DNA of 64,000 bases from Amanita rubescens (GCA_015039365.1 WION01000075.1:124001-188000), one strand, 5' to 3'; counted from the stretch's first letter, positions 33,281 to 44,748 are shown. Made by a program: numbers and translations. Notes: generated from the sequence alone by a model not told the origin.

Positions 33281-33944
33281 TCAACTTGGCTGCCACGGGA
33301 GCGGGGCTGAGGTGGTCCGTGAGTGCTGAGAGCGTTTTGTGCAGCTGGAGGACGGGGCCGCAGGGAATCCAGTAACACCAGACTTGAATGCACACAGAGG
33401 GTCCTGCACAGGTGCGACTGGGCACGAAGACGGGGGTACGTCGGGTCTGATAAACACCCATGGAATGTCCCACGCGCGCAGCAGGTATGGCGAATATGGA
33501 AGGTGCAGGCCGGGGACCCAAAGATGGTGATGATGGCGATGATGGTGGCGGTAGAAAGGAAAGGAAAGAAAGACGAGGCTGGTGTCGTACATGTCCATCG
33601 GAGACACATCCGAGCCATCCATCCAATGGCATTCGAAAGCACAGTGTCGCTGATCATGGCGGTGATCTCGATTTCGATCGAGGACGATGTGTTCGGGTCG
33701 AATTGGCGCGGGAGCTCGCACGACATCCGCAGCTTCTGAGGCTCACTGAGCAGTACGATGGGGAAAAGGAGTCGTCGGCGTATAACTCCATGCCGCGCAG
33801 ATGAGCGTGAATCTGGTACTCCGCGGCAGAGGGGGTGAGGTTCAAGACGCGGGTCTTCATCAACACATCCAGATCTGGCAGACCATCAAGCGGTTGACTG
33901 TTCTGGTTGTGCGATAGCATAAAGAACGTGATAGTATCGTCCAT
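33281..33944 (-). CDS. Possible unknown gene or remnant
   Basis: The first minus-strand stretch (33944-33770; ITFFMLSHNQNSQPLDGLPD, IHAHLRGMELYADDSF) and a second in a different frame (33765-33640; LLSEPQKLRMSCELPRQFD, SIEIEITAMISDTVLSNAIG) both look like real protein and may be joined by a frame change in a TTTTCCCC run near 33764. Downstream, sequence turns into Pro/Ser/His-rich, probably non-coding frames. I do not recognise it, and the plus-strand frames over the same bases are likely shadows. Confidence 0.3.
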
Positions 33945-34671
33945 GACGCGGGCAGACCTTCAGCGGGACATCTCTCCTAACCCTCCTTCATCCCCTTTCT
34001 GGCACGGGTACCTGGTGGAATGGCGCGTAATTGGCCGAGTTTGTGGGCAAGCAGCGTGTTAACCGCTGTTAGAGGTCATTAGCTTGTGGAACGAGAAAGG
34101 AAAACCAAATTGCGAATTTACCTGCATGTATGGAGGGCCTCGCTCATGGTGGTGAATACACGGGTAGCGGTACGGGCCACTATGGATGGGGTGGTCAGAT
34201 TGGACAAGCAAGAACAGAGCGCCGGATATGAGCGTACCGTCAAGTTTTCTGAACTCAGTTGCGGAGTCTGGGCTACTTCACTGGTGAACCAGGAAGCCAT
34301 CCATCTAGTACCGTAGCTTGATGACGGACGAGAGCAGGTTGTGGACAAAGGATATTGGTAGCGTTGATGGGATGATTTGAGTGTAGCCTACGGGGGTGGA
34401 TCAGTCGGCACATCTACAGGAAAGGATGACAGCACACCTTCATAAAACTTCCTCAATTTCCCGCATAGCCCCGTCCGCCGCTCGGTAGAGATGCCACGTC
34501 AGCGCGTTCTTTGAATATAACGAAAGGTACGGTGACAGTTTACAAGAAGGTTGGCACTTCGCGCGATCGCGTGTACGATCGCGTCCACCTGCCGGCAATT
34601 ACCGGACGTGAACTCAACTTGATCGCCTGCTCCCTCACGATCGTGATGCCTTTCCCCTTTTGTGTCCCGCC
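33945..34671. other. Unassigned region
   Basis: Short frames on both strands (34086-34316 plus, 34348-34118 minus) without domains. No gene supported; the right end is the 5' flank of the Sey1-like copy. Confidence 0.3.
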
Positions 34672-35888
34672 ATGCCCACGGCCGACAAAGAATCAAAGTG
34701 CATCAAACTCATCGATCAGCAAGGAGAACTCCAGTTCGTCACCCATTGTTTATTCCCTCCGTACAGATTCTTCACATCTTTCCCATAGGCAAAATCCCGA
34801 TGCCCAGATCAAACGATGGAGCTTGAGTGACGGACATAAGGCTGTCACCGCCTTTGGATTGGCCTCCAATGGCAAAAGTAAGTCATATCTCAGGAAGACG
34901 CATGGTTAAACATACTAACCAGTGTCCTAGATGCCTTTCTCAACCTGGTTTTCGGCACAGACTTTCAAGTTACGGACGACGAAGCGGCCCAGCAAGGTAT
35001 AAACATATGCATATATGAGGCGAGCATATCTCTGAAAGCTGGCCCCTGTGCAGGTATTTGGTTGTGTGGGGCAAAGAATGCCAACGCGATCATTGTGAAC
35101 GTCGAGGACAAGTGCAGCGAGATGACGGTAAGCATCAGTGTTCTTTTGAAATGGGGCGCGTAGGGACTCATCATCGTAGAACTCGGTGGTTCACAAATGC
35201 GCCTTGCTCTCCGTCATCTTCTCCGACGTCCTCACCTTCCATATTACAAATATCAGTTATTGGCTTGTGATGCGCTTCATTAAAGCCATCTTTGAAGTTT
35301 CCATTGGCCTCTTTTCGAAGAGGATGTACGTTATCAGTCCTTTGTATTCGAAATCCGACTCACATAATTTGGATGCCAGCGTCGATCAAACGCTTCTACT
35401 CTTCGTCGTCACACCAATTGATTCTGGCGTGCCCGTGTCCTGGGTTCAACCCATGCTTATCGCAGAACTCGAACGCATATGGGCACAACAGAGCAAACCA
35501 CCTGAACTAGCAGATCGCCGATTATACGATTACTTTGACCTCTCGTTTATGACTGCTTCTTCACAGTTGTGCCAGCCAGAATGGGTGAAAACCGACGTCT
35601 CTAAGCCGAAGGCGCGATTCCTTGACAAAGATCGCGTGGATTACGCTTTCCAGCCCAGGTATCAAAAGAAAATCGCTATCGATAAACTCGGATTGTGCAT
35701 GGAGCATCTATGGGTGAGATGGTATCATACTATTTGTAACATTTTTTCACTTATACGTGATTTAGCTACAACTGGACAACGAACACGCCGATCTTTCGCC
35801 GGTCAGAGGCCTGATTGAGAGTTTTCGTCGTGGTGAAGTGCCCCCAATAGTTCGTGATAAAAAACCAGCGGCCTCACAAATTGACTAA
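34672..35888 (+). pseudogene. Sey1/atlastin-like GTPase domain with degenerate nucleotide-binding motifs (copy B)
   Basis: Exons follow the Sey1 (dynamin-like ER-fusion GTPase) order: IKLIDQQGELQF, QIKRWSLSDGHKAV, the G1 position GLASNGKN, AFLNLVFGTDFQVTDDE, GIWLCGAKNANAIIVNVED, HKCALLSVIFSDVLTF, FIKAIFEVSIGLFSKR, DQTLLLFVV, LIAELERIWAQQSKPPELAD, LYDYFDLSFMT and a final RGLIESFRRGEVP. Introns are GT-AG (for example about 34878-34930). Compared with Sey1, the G1 Ser/Thr is Asn, the G3 DVEGTDG reads NVEDKCS and the G4 RD is TP, so GTP hydrolysis is unlikely. Only the GTPase third is present; the helical bundle and membrane anchors are absent. A TKL kinase follows on the same strand. It is either a repurposed pseudo-GTPase module of a fusion gene or a decayed fragment. 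Confidence 0.65.
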
Positions 35889-36001
35889 TTCGTGCTCTTT
35901 TGAAGGAGCGTCGCGAAATAATCGGGCCTCAGTTAGACCCTGGACGTGCATCTCAAGGAGTACGTCATGACACTGTATTCCCCAATTAGCTAGACTAATC
36001 A

Positions 36002-37559
36002 GACCCAAGGGCGCTGTAGCAAATAAAGTTGACAAGAGCATACAAACGGGAGAGGTCCATATGAAGGTAAATCAAGTACGAACGATGCCGAATACAAGCT
36101 TAATCTTACTTTTGAAGGTATACGCAGATGCAGAGGTCCAGGCGCTACTAGACCCTCAACTCAGGTCCAACACTTCGCCACTTTCCTCGCTGCTCACCAT
36201 TTTAAGAGAGAAAAAGGTATATAAGCAAGTTGAATAGCATATAATTCTCGCTAAACTTGATAAGCCAGAATCACCTATCGGCTGTGTCGTCAATGTAGCG
36301 ACAATCGACCTTGCACGCTCACTCTTGACAACGAAGAACTATGTCAATTCGGCTTTGCAACTCACCAGTGAATCCGACACTGAGCTTCTGCTCGATTTTA
36401 TGCTTTATCTACTATGCAGTGGCCATTTATCATGTTCCGAAGTACCGGACGCGAATCGTCGAGCGAGGCGGTTGATGCTGAAAATGATAATAAAGACTCC
36501 TGTCATACCAAGCTCTTTGTTCGTCAAAGGGATTAACGCCAAGGTTGATTATGATTACGTAGGTCGCGGAGGATTTGGCTTCGTTTTCAAGGGAGAGCTC
36601 GGGGGAGCTGCCGTCGCGCTGAAACTGTTGTACAAAACTCGTCATAATGATGCAAGTCGTTCCGCTTATCTTGAATGAATACCAATTGCTGATTGCTGTT
36701 TCGACAGGATTTCTGTCGAGAAGCGTTGATGTGGCGATCTCTAAATCACGAACGCGTCCTGCCATTTCTCGGGATCTTTGAAGATGAAGGAGCTTCTCGC
36801 ATGTTCCTTGTGTCGCCGTACATGAAGAACGGTACTCTTTCTCAGTGGAGAAAGAAGACTGGTCATTCGACATCGGAGATTCAAAGACTTGTGCGAATTT
36901 CGCTCGATTGTATATACTCACAGCTGAATCTTTGATAGATTTTAGAAGTAGCCGAAGGCATTCAATACATCCACTCGGAAGGCATAGTTCACGGCGACCT
37001 CCGCGGCGTACGTCCACCTCAACCCACCTGGTTATATACTGACCTTTTATCAGGACAACGTTCTTTTGGATTCGCATTTCCATGCTCAAATCGCCGACTT
37101 TGGGTTAACCCGACATTCAGAAGCCACAGTCACGCAATCTGGAGCGCTGCATTACAACTTTGCCGCACCTGAGTTACTCGGAAACTGGGATGAAGAGGAA
37201 GACGTCTCAGAGTCGGACGATGATGGGCAATTGACCGCAAGGACGCAAAAATCAGATGTTTATGCGTTTGGTTGTCTTTATTACGAGGTGAGTGCGCCAG
37301 TCGTTGTACTTCCTTTGTCGGATCGGACGCTGAACGCGTAAATGTATAGATCCAATTCGATACTATACCTTTCCAGGGTACGAAGGAGATTCAAATCGTG
37401 AGGCTTGTCTCTCGGGGGAAGCGTCCACCTCGACTGGATAAACCGCCTTTGAGTGATAGGGCGTGGAAGTTAATTAAACGATGTTGGGTGAAGGAAGCGG
37501 TGAGGCGTCCTGCAATGGAGGATATTGTGGAAAAGATTATGGCCTGGAGATCTGTGTGA
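36002..37559 (+). CDS. TKL-type protein kinase (kinase B), downstream of or fused to the Sey1-like segment
   Basis: Close relative of kinase A (25.2-27.5 kb) but without its coiled-coil repeats. It starts near AVANKVDKSIQTGEVHMK, then YADAEVQALLDPQL, an intron (about 36217-36268), NVATIDLARSLLTTKNYVNSA and SEVPDANRRARRLMLKM. The kinase domain has GRGGFGFVFKGE, VALK, WRSLNHERVLPFLG, VHGDLRG-DNVLLD (intron about 37010-37053), ADFGLTR, APELLGNW, the acidic DEEEDVSESDDD insert, KSDVYAFGCLYYE and a final IKRCWVKEAVRRPAM, ending TGA 37557-37559. Catalytic residues look complete. No good ATG was found at the 5' side, which favours a transcript continuing from the Sey1-like exons about 120 bp upstream. 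Confidence 0.65.
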
Positions 37560-37949
37560 TCTTATGGCGTCTTGGTACAGAGACCATGAACCACTTGATT
37601 AAACGGCCCTTAGGCACTTGAGCAGTGTTTAGGCGACGACAAATGGATCATGTGGTAATAAACCTAGCGTAGGGGGTTTCACGGCTTGTCCGTCAAGTCC
37701 ACATATTGTATATATACGTGCATGTGTATGTAGGCATGACACGCATGGTACGCCGGCTTCAAACGCACCGCACGTCGAAAAATGCCCATACCATCTATCC
37801 TTCCTCTTTTATTAAGCAGACACTCAACCTCGCGTGACGACAATCTGTAGGCTATCCAAACCGGATCAGTCAAGCAGTTTTGTACTTGGGTGGCACACTT
37901 ACGTGGACACCGGTTCATCAATGTTAGGCGCGACCATGACAAATTAAAA
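37560..37949. other. Intergenic region
   Basis: No gene supported; leads to the hairpin element at 37950. Confidence 0.3.
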
Positions 37950-38106
37950 GGTGGCGCGCCCCTCCTCTCAGGCGTCCTTGACGCATTTCCGATTCGGTTC
38001 GCCGTCGTCGAAACCAGAGCCTAGAAACTAACCGTTTTTATCAGCATGAAATTTTTGAAAAAAAAAATTAAAACAAAAAACAAAATTTCATGCTGAGTGC
38101 GCCACC
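37950..38106. mobile_element. MITE-like palindromic element, 157 bp
   Basis: Outer inverted repeats GGTGGCGC (37950-37957) and GCGCCACC (38099-38106) enclose a strong inner hairpin with arms TCAGCATGAAATTTT (38041-38055) and AAAATTTCATGCTGA (38080-38094) around an A-rich loop. No clear target duplication is visible. It may be a miniature inverted-repeat element or simply a structured intergenic hairpin. Confidence 0.4.
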
Positions 38107-38917
38107 GAGGCTGTTCCTTAAAGGAAAGGCAAGGGACCAAATAACGACGATTACCGGTTCACGCCATTATGGTAACCCTTCAGGACGAGGAACGTGCCCA
38201 ACGCCCAGCCTTCAGAAACGTTCCAGCTCCCGAGCCTCCTGGTAATGCCGCGGGTATACCAGAAGGTCACGAGTCCCGGCGGCAATCTCTGACAGTGGTA
38301 GATTAAACGGTGACGCACATTTTGTAAAAATGATCCCGCCCAATGTTTCTGATATCAAGGCAAGGTCTGCGACAACTTAGATAGGATGGCAGGCTAGGCG
38401 AGAACGCAGATTCAATGGCGAGCTTAGAGAAAGAAACAATCAGAAATGGCGAGAGGAAACAAGAAAGAGAAGACGATACCGTTCATTGGCGTTTGCCTCA
38501 GCGTGTGGACGTTCTGAGGTGTGATATGGTGAGTGAAGAAAGGAAAGAGAGAATGGGCGGTTGGTGGTACACGAGTCGAATTTATACCAGTCGCGATGGC
38601 TGACAGGGGCTGCCATGGCGGCCCGAAGTGCCGGTGCCGTCATGCGTAATCTGTGACATGTGACGCTGACGCGTAGCGTAACAGATGGGTGAAGTTGCAC
38701 TGAGATGACCATTGAATCACGCCGGCTGCGACTTGGTGAGTTTGAGGGCTGGCTCGGAAGCATGAAGTTGAAGAGAAGCGGATGAGAGTTTCTTTCGTTA
38801 CGCGGGCCACTTTTGAAGAACCGGCTCAACACTATCATTCAATCGAGGATGATACACACAAACATAGCGACGACCTCGCTGCCAATGACAGTCAATGACT
38901 CGGAGTCAACAATAGCC
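38107..38917. other. Region without a confident gene; contains a dispersed repeat at its right end
   Basis: Small overlapping frames only. The stretch from about 38826 (CACTATCATTCAATCGAGGATGATA) to 38910 recurs at 50199-50270. Confidence 0.35.
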
Positions 38918-40693
38918 TCAACCACCACTTCTCCCATCTGCTACCACACCAGTATAGTTCCAGCGTGTGACCACATCCCGGACAACCATATGATCCACCA
39001 TCCGTTCGAGCCGCTCCAATCTTGATGCTGGGTCGACTTCAAGAGCTGTCATCCGGGTCCCAGCTCTGTCGAGGATGGCGCCTAACCGGTCATCAATCCG
39101 GTGAACCATGTCCTCTAACAGCTGCATCCGGCGCTCTTCATCGTCGAGTCGACGGGCATGCACATTCAATTGAAGCATCATGTTCGCTTCGAATGCTTCA
39201 AGGTGCATGACTATCCGTTTCTCAACTATTTCATATTATATATATCATTCGTGGTGTCAAAAATTACATATAACATACCAGGATCTTGAGCATCAGTTAC
39301 TGATGGCTCAGCATCTTGAATTGCCGGTCGTGCGACATCCTCAGTTGTTGATTCCTCGGCATCCTCGTCCGCCCTCTGCATTTGACGTGACTGGGCTTTG
39401 GTATGTGTGGTAGCCCGCCGTGGTCTCTTATGCTCCTCCAACCTTTTCAGCGCGGCTGTCAATTGTAACAAAGGATCAATTTCTCTTACCACCGGTTCTT
39501 CATCTGTCTCATCCAACACTGCTGTACTCTTTGTCGTCCTCCGCATTCGCTTCCTGCCCCCCTCTGCCTCACTTGCACGTGCCAAAGGCTTTCGCACCGA
39601 GTATCGGCCTCCTTTAATGCCTTTAGTGCCGGCATGAGTGCATTTTGATTTTCTCGTTTTGCAGGGAAAGCATGATCCACCGCCAACCTCCTTGTAGCAT
39701 GTCAGTTGTCGTTCCCGACACATGTCACATGGCGGATTGTGTACCCCAGTTGCTGCCTCAGGTTTTCGTCGTTGTGTGCTTCGTTGTCGCACGGCAACAT
39801 CGGCATCTGTCGGCGCCCCCATCTCTATGTCGGACGGCAACTCCTTTGCCTTTGCCTTTGCCTTCCCTTTAACCTTCGATCGGCCTGTTCGATCAGGCAT
39901 CCTGTCTTCCTCAGATCCCGTTGACATTTCATCAGCGTCCGCTGGGTCCTCAAGTCGAATTCTGGTTGGATCACCCCCGCGGTCTTCTTCGGTTTGGGTA
40001 GCATTCGAAGGTGCCGTGAAAGAGGTGCCAACAGAGGTGCCGATGTCCGTTTGTTTGGCAGTGGGCTGGCCACGTATAGGTGCCATGTCGAAGGAGTGAC
40101 CGGGGAGGCGTGTCATGCTACGTAGAGGACCAGGAGATGTTGCTTTGCGAGATGGTCTGGCTACAGGCCGTTCGACCGCAGAAGGACGCCGAGGTTGAGG
40201 CAGTTTTTTTATGCCCATTGCGAGGGGTCGATCACTTCTAGTCCTTCTATCCGCTTCCGTGGGCCGTTGCGGATGTGGTGGTGAAGCAGCATCGGGCACT
40301 GCGGTACCTCCGACCGCCGGTCCTTGTCGTCTTGCCTCTCTCTGGCGCCGTGTACCGCCTCTGCCAAGTGTGGCCTGCCAATCCTGCAAAAAGCTGGGGT
40401 CGTCCTTGTCATTCGCCCAGCTGATAACAAAGTTTTGGACGATCGGGAACTCGAGAAAAACGGCCCTCATATTCGGGTCGGCGCTTGTTGCGTACTGGAA
40501 CGTCGTCAACTGCCCATGTTGTAGTAAGTTAAGTAAAAACAACTGAGAGGTAAAAAAAACTCACCATCCCTTCGATTTCGTCGTCCATCGCTTGCATGAT
40601 CGTCCCGTCTGTGATTCTTGCCCGAATCATGTTGTCATGGTTAAATAGGTTTACACGGAGGAGGCCGACCCGGACGGAGCTAGCTGCACTCAT
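38918..40693 (-). CDS. Zinc-cluster and coiled-coil protein, possibly nuclear
   Basis: Three exons: 40693 to about 40564 (VRVGLLRVNLFNHDNMIRAR), about 40509-39279, and 39210-38918 (intron 39278-39211). The middle part is basic and disordered (KVKGKAKAKAKELPSD), with a cysteine cluster CDMCRERQLTC...CFPCKTRKSKC, two C-x2-C-x6-C knuckles as in fungal Zn2Cys6-type clusters but with a 9-residue spacer. The end (MHLEAFEANMMLQLNVHARR, LEDMVHRIDDRLG) is a coiled coil. Such proteins recur in agaricomycete genomes, often near transposons; DNA binding is likely but not shown. ATG 40693 was preferred to 40765 because it starts the conserved segment. Confidence 0.6.
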
Positions 40694-41605
40694 CGTCGTT
40701 GGTGGTAAGCAGCAGGTAGCGGCTTCTTGGTGGCGTTGTATTGAATCATGTGATCGCGTTAGCACGTAATGAAGCCATCACGTAATGTGATTTTTTTCCC
40801 ACTACATTTGTGTACCCCTAGGGCCTAAGACACAGCGGTTGTGTAGTGACTACTCTAAGGTGGGCCAGTATCAGGACAGATAGGTAAGGATTGGAAGGTT
40901 GAATGTAGAGTAGGGAATGCAGTGGCAGAGAGCGACTGGACTACTACGAGAGGGAAATAGAAAGGAGGGGGCAATCTGTCAAAGGTTTGGGCGTCAACCG
41001 CCGGCGGAGTGATATTCGTGAATGAACCCATGGCCGGTGAAAGTGGTGGCATCGACATGACCATCATCCCGTATCAAAATTCGCGATCATCATTTGATAC
41101 CTACCTCCCGCCACCCGCACGGACAAAGGCCAGACGCCTACGATCGATACTAAAAACAGAGGGCGAGAGGTATCACTATAAATAGCGGTTGTCCGAAGGC
41201 CATGACGGGGGATAAGGGGTTGGAGAGTGCGTGGAAGATGATCAAGGCTACAGATGAACTTCTCCATACGGTTTCCATTGAGTTTCAAGAACAAGAAGCA
41301 CATAATCAGAGCGAAACGCTCGTCATGTCCACGGGAGTGATAGGCCAACACCTGATCGAGACGAGGACTCTTCTTGAGTCCTGAAGATGTGAAGACGGTC
41401 CAGCTTCGCAGAGCTTGGACTTGCCTTTGAACGAGCCAATTGAACTCGTTCGAGTGAGTTTCAAGTCTCGGGGGTCGAGACTCTTTGATTGGCCGCCGCG
41501 GGGGTTGCTCGCGGGTGGAAGGAGTCGGCCGCGGTGTGTGACTACGGGTCACGTACAGATACGTTCACCTCAGTCTGAATATACGCGACTGAGCTATTGT
41601 CGCGG
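40694..41605. other. Unassigned region
   Basis: The minus-strand frame 41552-41064 is long but has no recognisable domain, and the plus strand (41202-41384) overlaps it. Nothing confident. Confidence 0.3.
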
Positions 41606-41858
41606 AAGTAGTCTGGGAGGAAGATGGCCCTGAGGAGGGGTCCGTCGTAGAATCGGGCGACGACGTTGTGCCAGTGGTCGGGTCCTGCATAGCCGTTGGC
41701 TTGGTGGGTTTGACGGCTAAAATGGCCTAGAACGACGACGGCGGGATAGTCCGGGTAGATGAGGGGAGAGTTTCAAAATGTTCCATTGCGCTGGCATCGG
41801 GATCGAGCTCAATGAGGCCAGTGCGGTCCGGGAGGTCGTGTGTGCTCCATTTGTTTGA
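41606..41858 (-). pseudogene. Fragment of the SGNH-like hydrolase gene (parent at 56.8-58.6 kb)
   Basis: The stretch matches 57680-57975 closely, including TCGCGGAAGTAGTCTGGGAG, CGTAGAATCGGGCGACGACG, TTGTGCCAGTGGTCGGGTCC and GAGTTTCAAA(A/G)TG(T/C)TCCATTGCG, with small deletions that break the frame. It corresponds to the middle of the parent protein (from the DLIIVELDTE region to YFRD). Same orientation as the parent. Confidence 0.75.
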
Positions 41859-42329
41859 TCGCCGCGCATTCACCGTCACGCGTCACGGACGCTGACACGC
41901 TTGTTTACATCAGATCTTTTACTTCTTCAAACTTCGATCATGCTAATCACGCGTCTGCTCTCAGCCATGTGCTGGGTCAAATCATGTGCGAGGAAGCGAC
42001 AACTTCTTGAACACGGGGCAGACTAACAGAAATCCACAGAACTGCCGTGAATGCACTCTTGATGTGCCACTTGGAACCACGGGCATGCAGAGATGATGGA
42101 GTCGGGTGTAAACATTCAACCTCTGGAGTTGGGGCCCCCACGCTCTTGTGGTGAAAGGACAGGGAGACGGATGACAGTGAACAGGCTTGAGGGTGCCTCC
42201 AAATTCACTGCTCCGTCAAAGTCGGTAGCCTTCAGCTTCGTCATCGATACCATCCAAGACTCTACTTTGACTGTTCATTGATGTTCAGATGATTGGACTA
42301 TGTCAGAAGGCATAACTCACCCGTAATCA
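41859..42329. other. Intergenic region
   Basis: A short plus-strand frame at 42093-42281 has no domain or partner exon. No gene supported. Confidence 0.3.
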
Positions 42330-42879
42330 TTAGCTTGAATCACAAGCAGAGTAAGACGCGGGTACCACCCCACCACGAGCTGCCTCGATGACCCTTGCAG
42401 TGATCGTTTTGTCATCATGGAATGTCAACAACCGAACTACTTCATCCATTGGACACCAGACGGCATCAAAATCCTCGTCGTCTTGTTCTGTCGTATTCAT
42501 CTGGCGTATGGCGCAAGAATTGCCTCTTGCCGCATACCAAAAGATGATCTTCAGCACACCCTGAGTCGTCCTTTGCGTCACAGCGACGGGTTCCGTTGTC
42601 CCTCCAGGGATCGCAGATCGGACATCATCATTTCCGCGGGGGGGTAGCAAGGGTGGTCAACTGAAGGGGTAGTAGCTCAATGACGTATCCTGTTTCTTCG
42701 TACGTCTCGCGGACGGCTGTTGCTTCGAGCTGTTCCCCCACATCTTTTCTCCCTTTTGGAAGGCAATATTCGCCTGTTTTTCTCAAGTAGATGACGAGAA
42801 CTTTAGATCGATCGATATCGAGGGTAACTGTGCCACAACTGATGACGAAGGATTCGGAGAGATGAAGAGATCTATTCAT
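42330..42879 (-). CDS. Nudix hydrolase, frame interrupted at a 7-base G tract
   Basis: A small Nudix protein that would cleave nucleoside diphosphates linked to another moiety (for example diphosphoinositol or dinucleoside polyphosphates; the substrate is not predictable here). The Nudix box GRKDVGEQLEATAVRETYEE fits GX5EX7REUXEEXGU exactly. The first frame runs 42879 to about 42630; the second (PGGTTEPVAVTQRTTQG, KIIFWYAARGN, DAVWCPMDEVVRLLTF) runs to the stop at 42330. They are offset by one base at the GGGGGGG run 42638-42644, where six bases would keep the frame. Either a homopolymer sequencing error or a real frameshift; the protein is otherwise complete at about 180 residues. Confidence 0.8.
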
Positions 42880-42893
42880 TTTCTTTCACAATC

Positions 42894-43204
42894 TGGTGAA
42901 TCAGATTTGAGATAAAGTCGGAATCTGGAGTGGGGCCTAATAGGAGCTCACCGCTCTTGCGACGGTATAGGATCGTGGGCTCCAACTCCGGAACGTGGTT
43001 CAACTCAGGACAAGGGCGGGGTTATTGGGCGTACTCCGTTGCCTTCGGCAGCTCTAGATTTGCAATTAGTATGGTGGAATGGCGCCTCTGCATTCCATGC
43101 TGCAGGATAGAATGGTTGACATACCAGGAAGCGTTCAGGTTTGCCACAAGATCGAGAATGCGGGTGGAATGGAGGGCACGATCGTCACGAGGTTGGTAAT
43201 CAGT
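42894..43204 (-). pseudogene. Unknown coding remnant
   Basis: The minus strand reads DYQPRDDRALHSTRILDLVA, ASWYVNHSILQHGMQRRHST and LELPKATEYAQ, then a stop, and directly in another frame NHVPELEPTILYRRKSGELL. These look like two pieces of one protein separated by a frame change at about 43015. No family recognised; it abuts the Nudix gene on the same strand. Confidence 0.35.
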
Positions 43205-43962
43205 AACATCATGGAAAACCTAATTCCTGACGTTAGTGTCATATGCCAGTAGCACTCGTCCGAAGCACAACACCAGTGTCCGCCCTCCACGGTTGATTGC
43301 TAGTAAGGAGTATTGGATGCGACATGAGTCAGCCGGCCAGCGAGTCTTGTCTGGTGTCGACAGGTCCACTCCAACAAGGACGAGTATACGAGCGCACGAT
43401 TAGATTTTTGCGCATTGAATCTCCGGTGGTGAAATGAAGCGCAAATTGATATGTCGTGGTTTGGAGATGGCCTGGGACTCGGTCGACGGTGGGTGCTGCT
43501 TCACCGAGAGGTCATGATATCCACAACTTGTCGTCCGTCTAGTTTCGCCTTCTTGATCCATTTGTGTCGCATCTCCATCGCGCCGCCCTGCGAAGTGTCA
43601 TTCCGAAACGTAGCTTAGAAAAGCCTTGGCTCGTTTGCAAAGACTATTTAGTAGCAGGGATGGTGCTTGCTGAGACTTAAGAGTGAACGGGCTACCGGGA
43701 GAGCGGTGCATGGTTGGAGCACCCAGCTTTTTGGGCGGAAACTAGCAAGCCGCGCGCAATGATATAGATTCCACTGTTTGACGAACGATATCGTCGAAGA
43801 GAGCTTGTGGCCTTTCTATTGAACGACATTTTTTACATATGGCGTATTGACGTTGACTATAGGAAGACAATGTGTGGTATTGTGGGAGGATTCAAGAAAT
43901 ATATGCATGAATCGAACTATGCACTAGTAAAAGCGGAAAGACAACACTGACGCTGGGCACTG
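43205..43962. other. Intergenic region
   Basis: No supported gene. Fragmentary minus-strand frames may extend the remnant at 42894-43204. Confidence 0.3.
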
Positions 43963-44748
43963 TCACTTCTCCTGCGGAAATACGATATTCCAGGCACTCT
44001 TAATGTCTTGCTTAAAATCTGATTTTGCCTGTTGAATTGTAGCCTAGTTAATAATAACACCTTGGGGTTAGACATTACAATGAAAACAAATCGCTTTACA
44101 CACCTCAAGTAGTACTTGACCATTAGGATTTTTTACGACGCCTTCCTCTTTGGCCGCTTCAAGCGCAGAAAGAACATCAATTTTTCCGAAATAAATGCCT
44201 TTTGGGCCATAAAGATAGGATCCTGATGCGAGGAGCTGAAGGCATGCTCCTAGAACGAGAACTTCGAACGTTGCTGGGTCGGCATCACCGTGTTCCCTGT
44301 CGCTGTAGTAAAGCCCGCGAAGAACAGAACCAACTTGGGCTGGCGATTCACCTAGACGGTGCTTCCTAGATGCCGCAGATAGAAGGGAGGCGATGAGGTA
44401 ATCGTTCGACGGAGTGACAGATGTGTCGATGTCGTTTGCGAGATCCCCACTGAGGAAGTCAGCAAGCTCTCGCACAAAAATAGGCTCGATGTCGAGCTGT
44501 GCCGGCCTCCCGAGATTATCCGTGATGTCTATTTTCACTTTCGAGGTTTTGACCTCTACGAGAGCTTCGGCGAGTTTATCAACCTGGTTAGGTTGCTTGG
44601 CAACAAGCTCCGTATAAAGTGAAATGAGATCGAGGATGGTCGTACGTTTTGGATGCGCTTTGATGAGCTCGATGAGCACTGGGGCGGGCGTTGAATGGTT
44701 CAACGCGTCTTGAAGAGCCTCCTCAACACTTTGGGACGGCGCAGCCAT
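43963..44748 (-). CDS. Conserved-looking soluble protein of unknown function
   Basis: Two exons: 44748 to about 44107 and about 44039-43963 (TIQQAKSDFKQDIKSAWNIV, ending KTGA-type stop at 43965-43963), joined by a GTGTGT...ACTAG intron. The protein (about 240 residues) begins MAAPSQSVEEALQDALNHST and is helical (LIELIKAHPKRTTILDLISL, YLIASLLSAASRKHRLGESP, GIYFGKIDVLSALEAA). Codon use and length suggest a real housekeeping-type gene. The open frame continues upstream to 45150, but that part overlaps a duplicated exon scrap on the other strand, so I prefer 44748. Family not recognised. Confidence 0.6.

Noticed and set aside
32938..33726. 262-codon minus-strand frame
   Set aside because: Apart from its first 40 residues it is Pro/Ser/His-rich with several competing frames on both strands; kept only as a low-confidence remnant.
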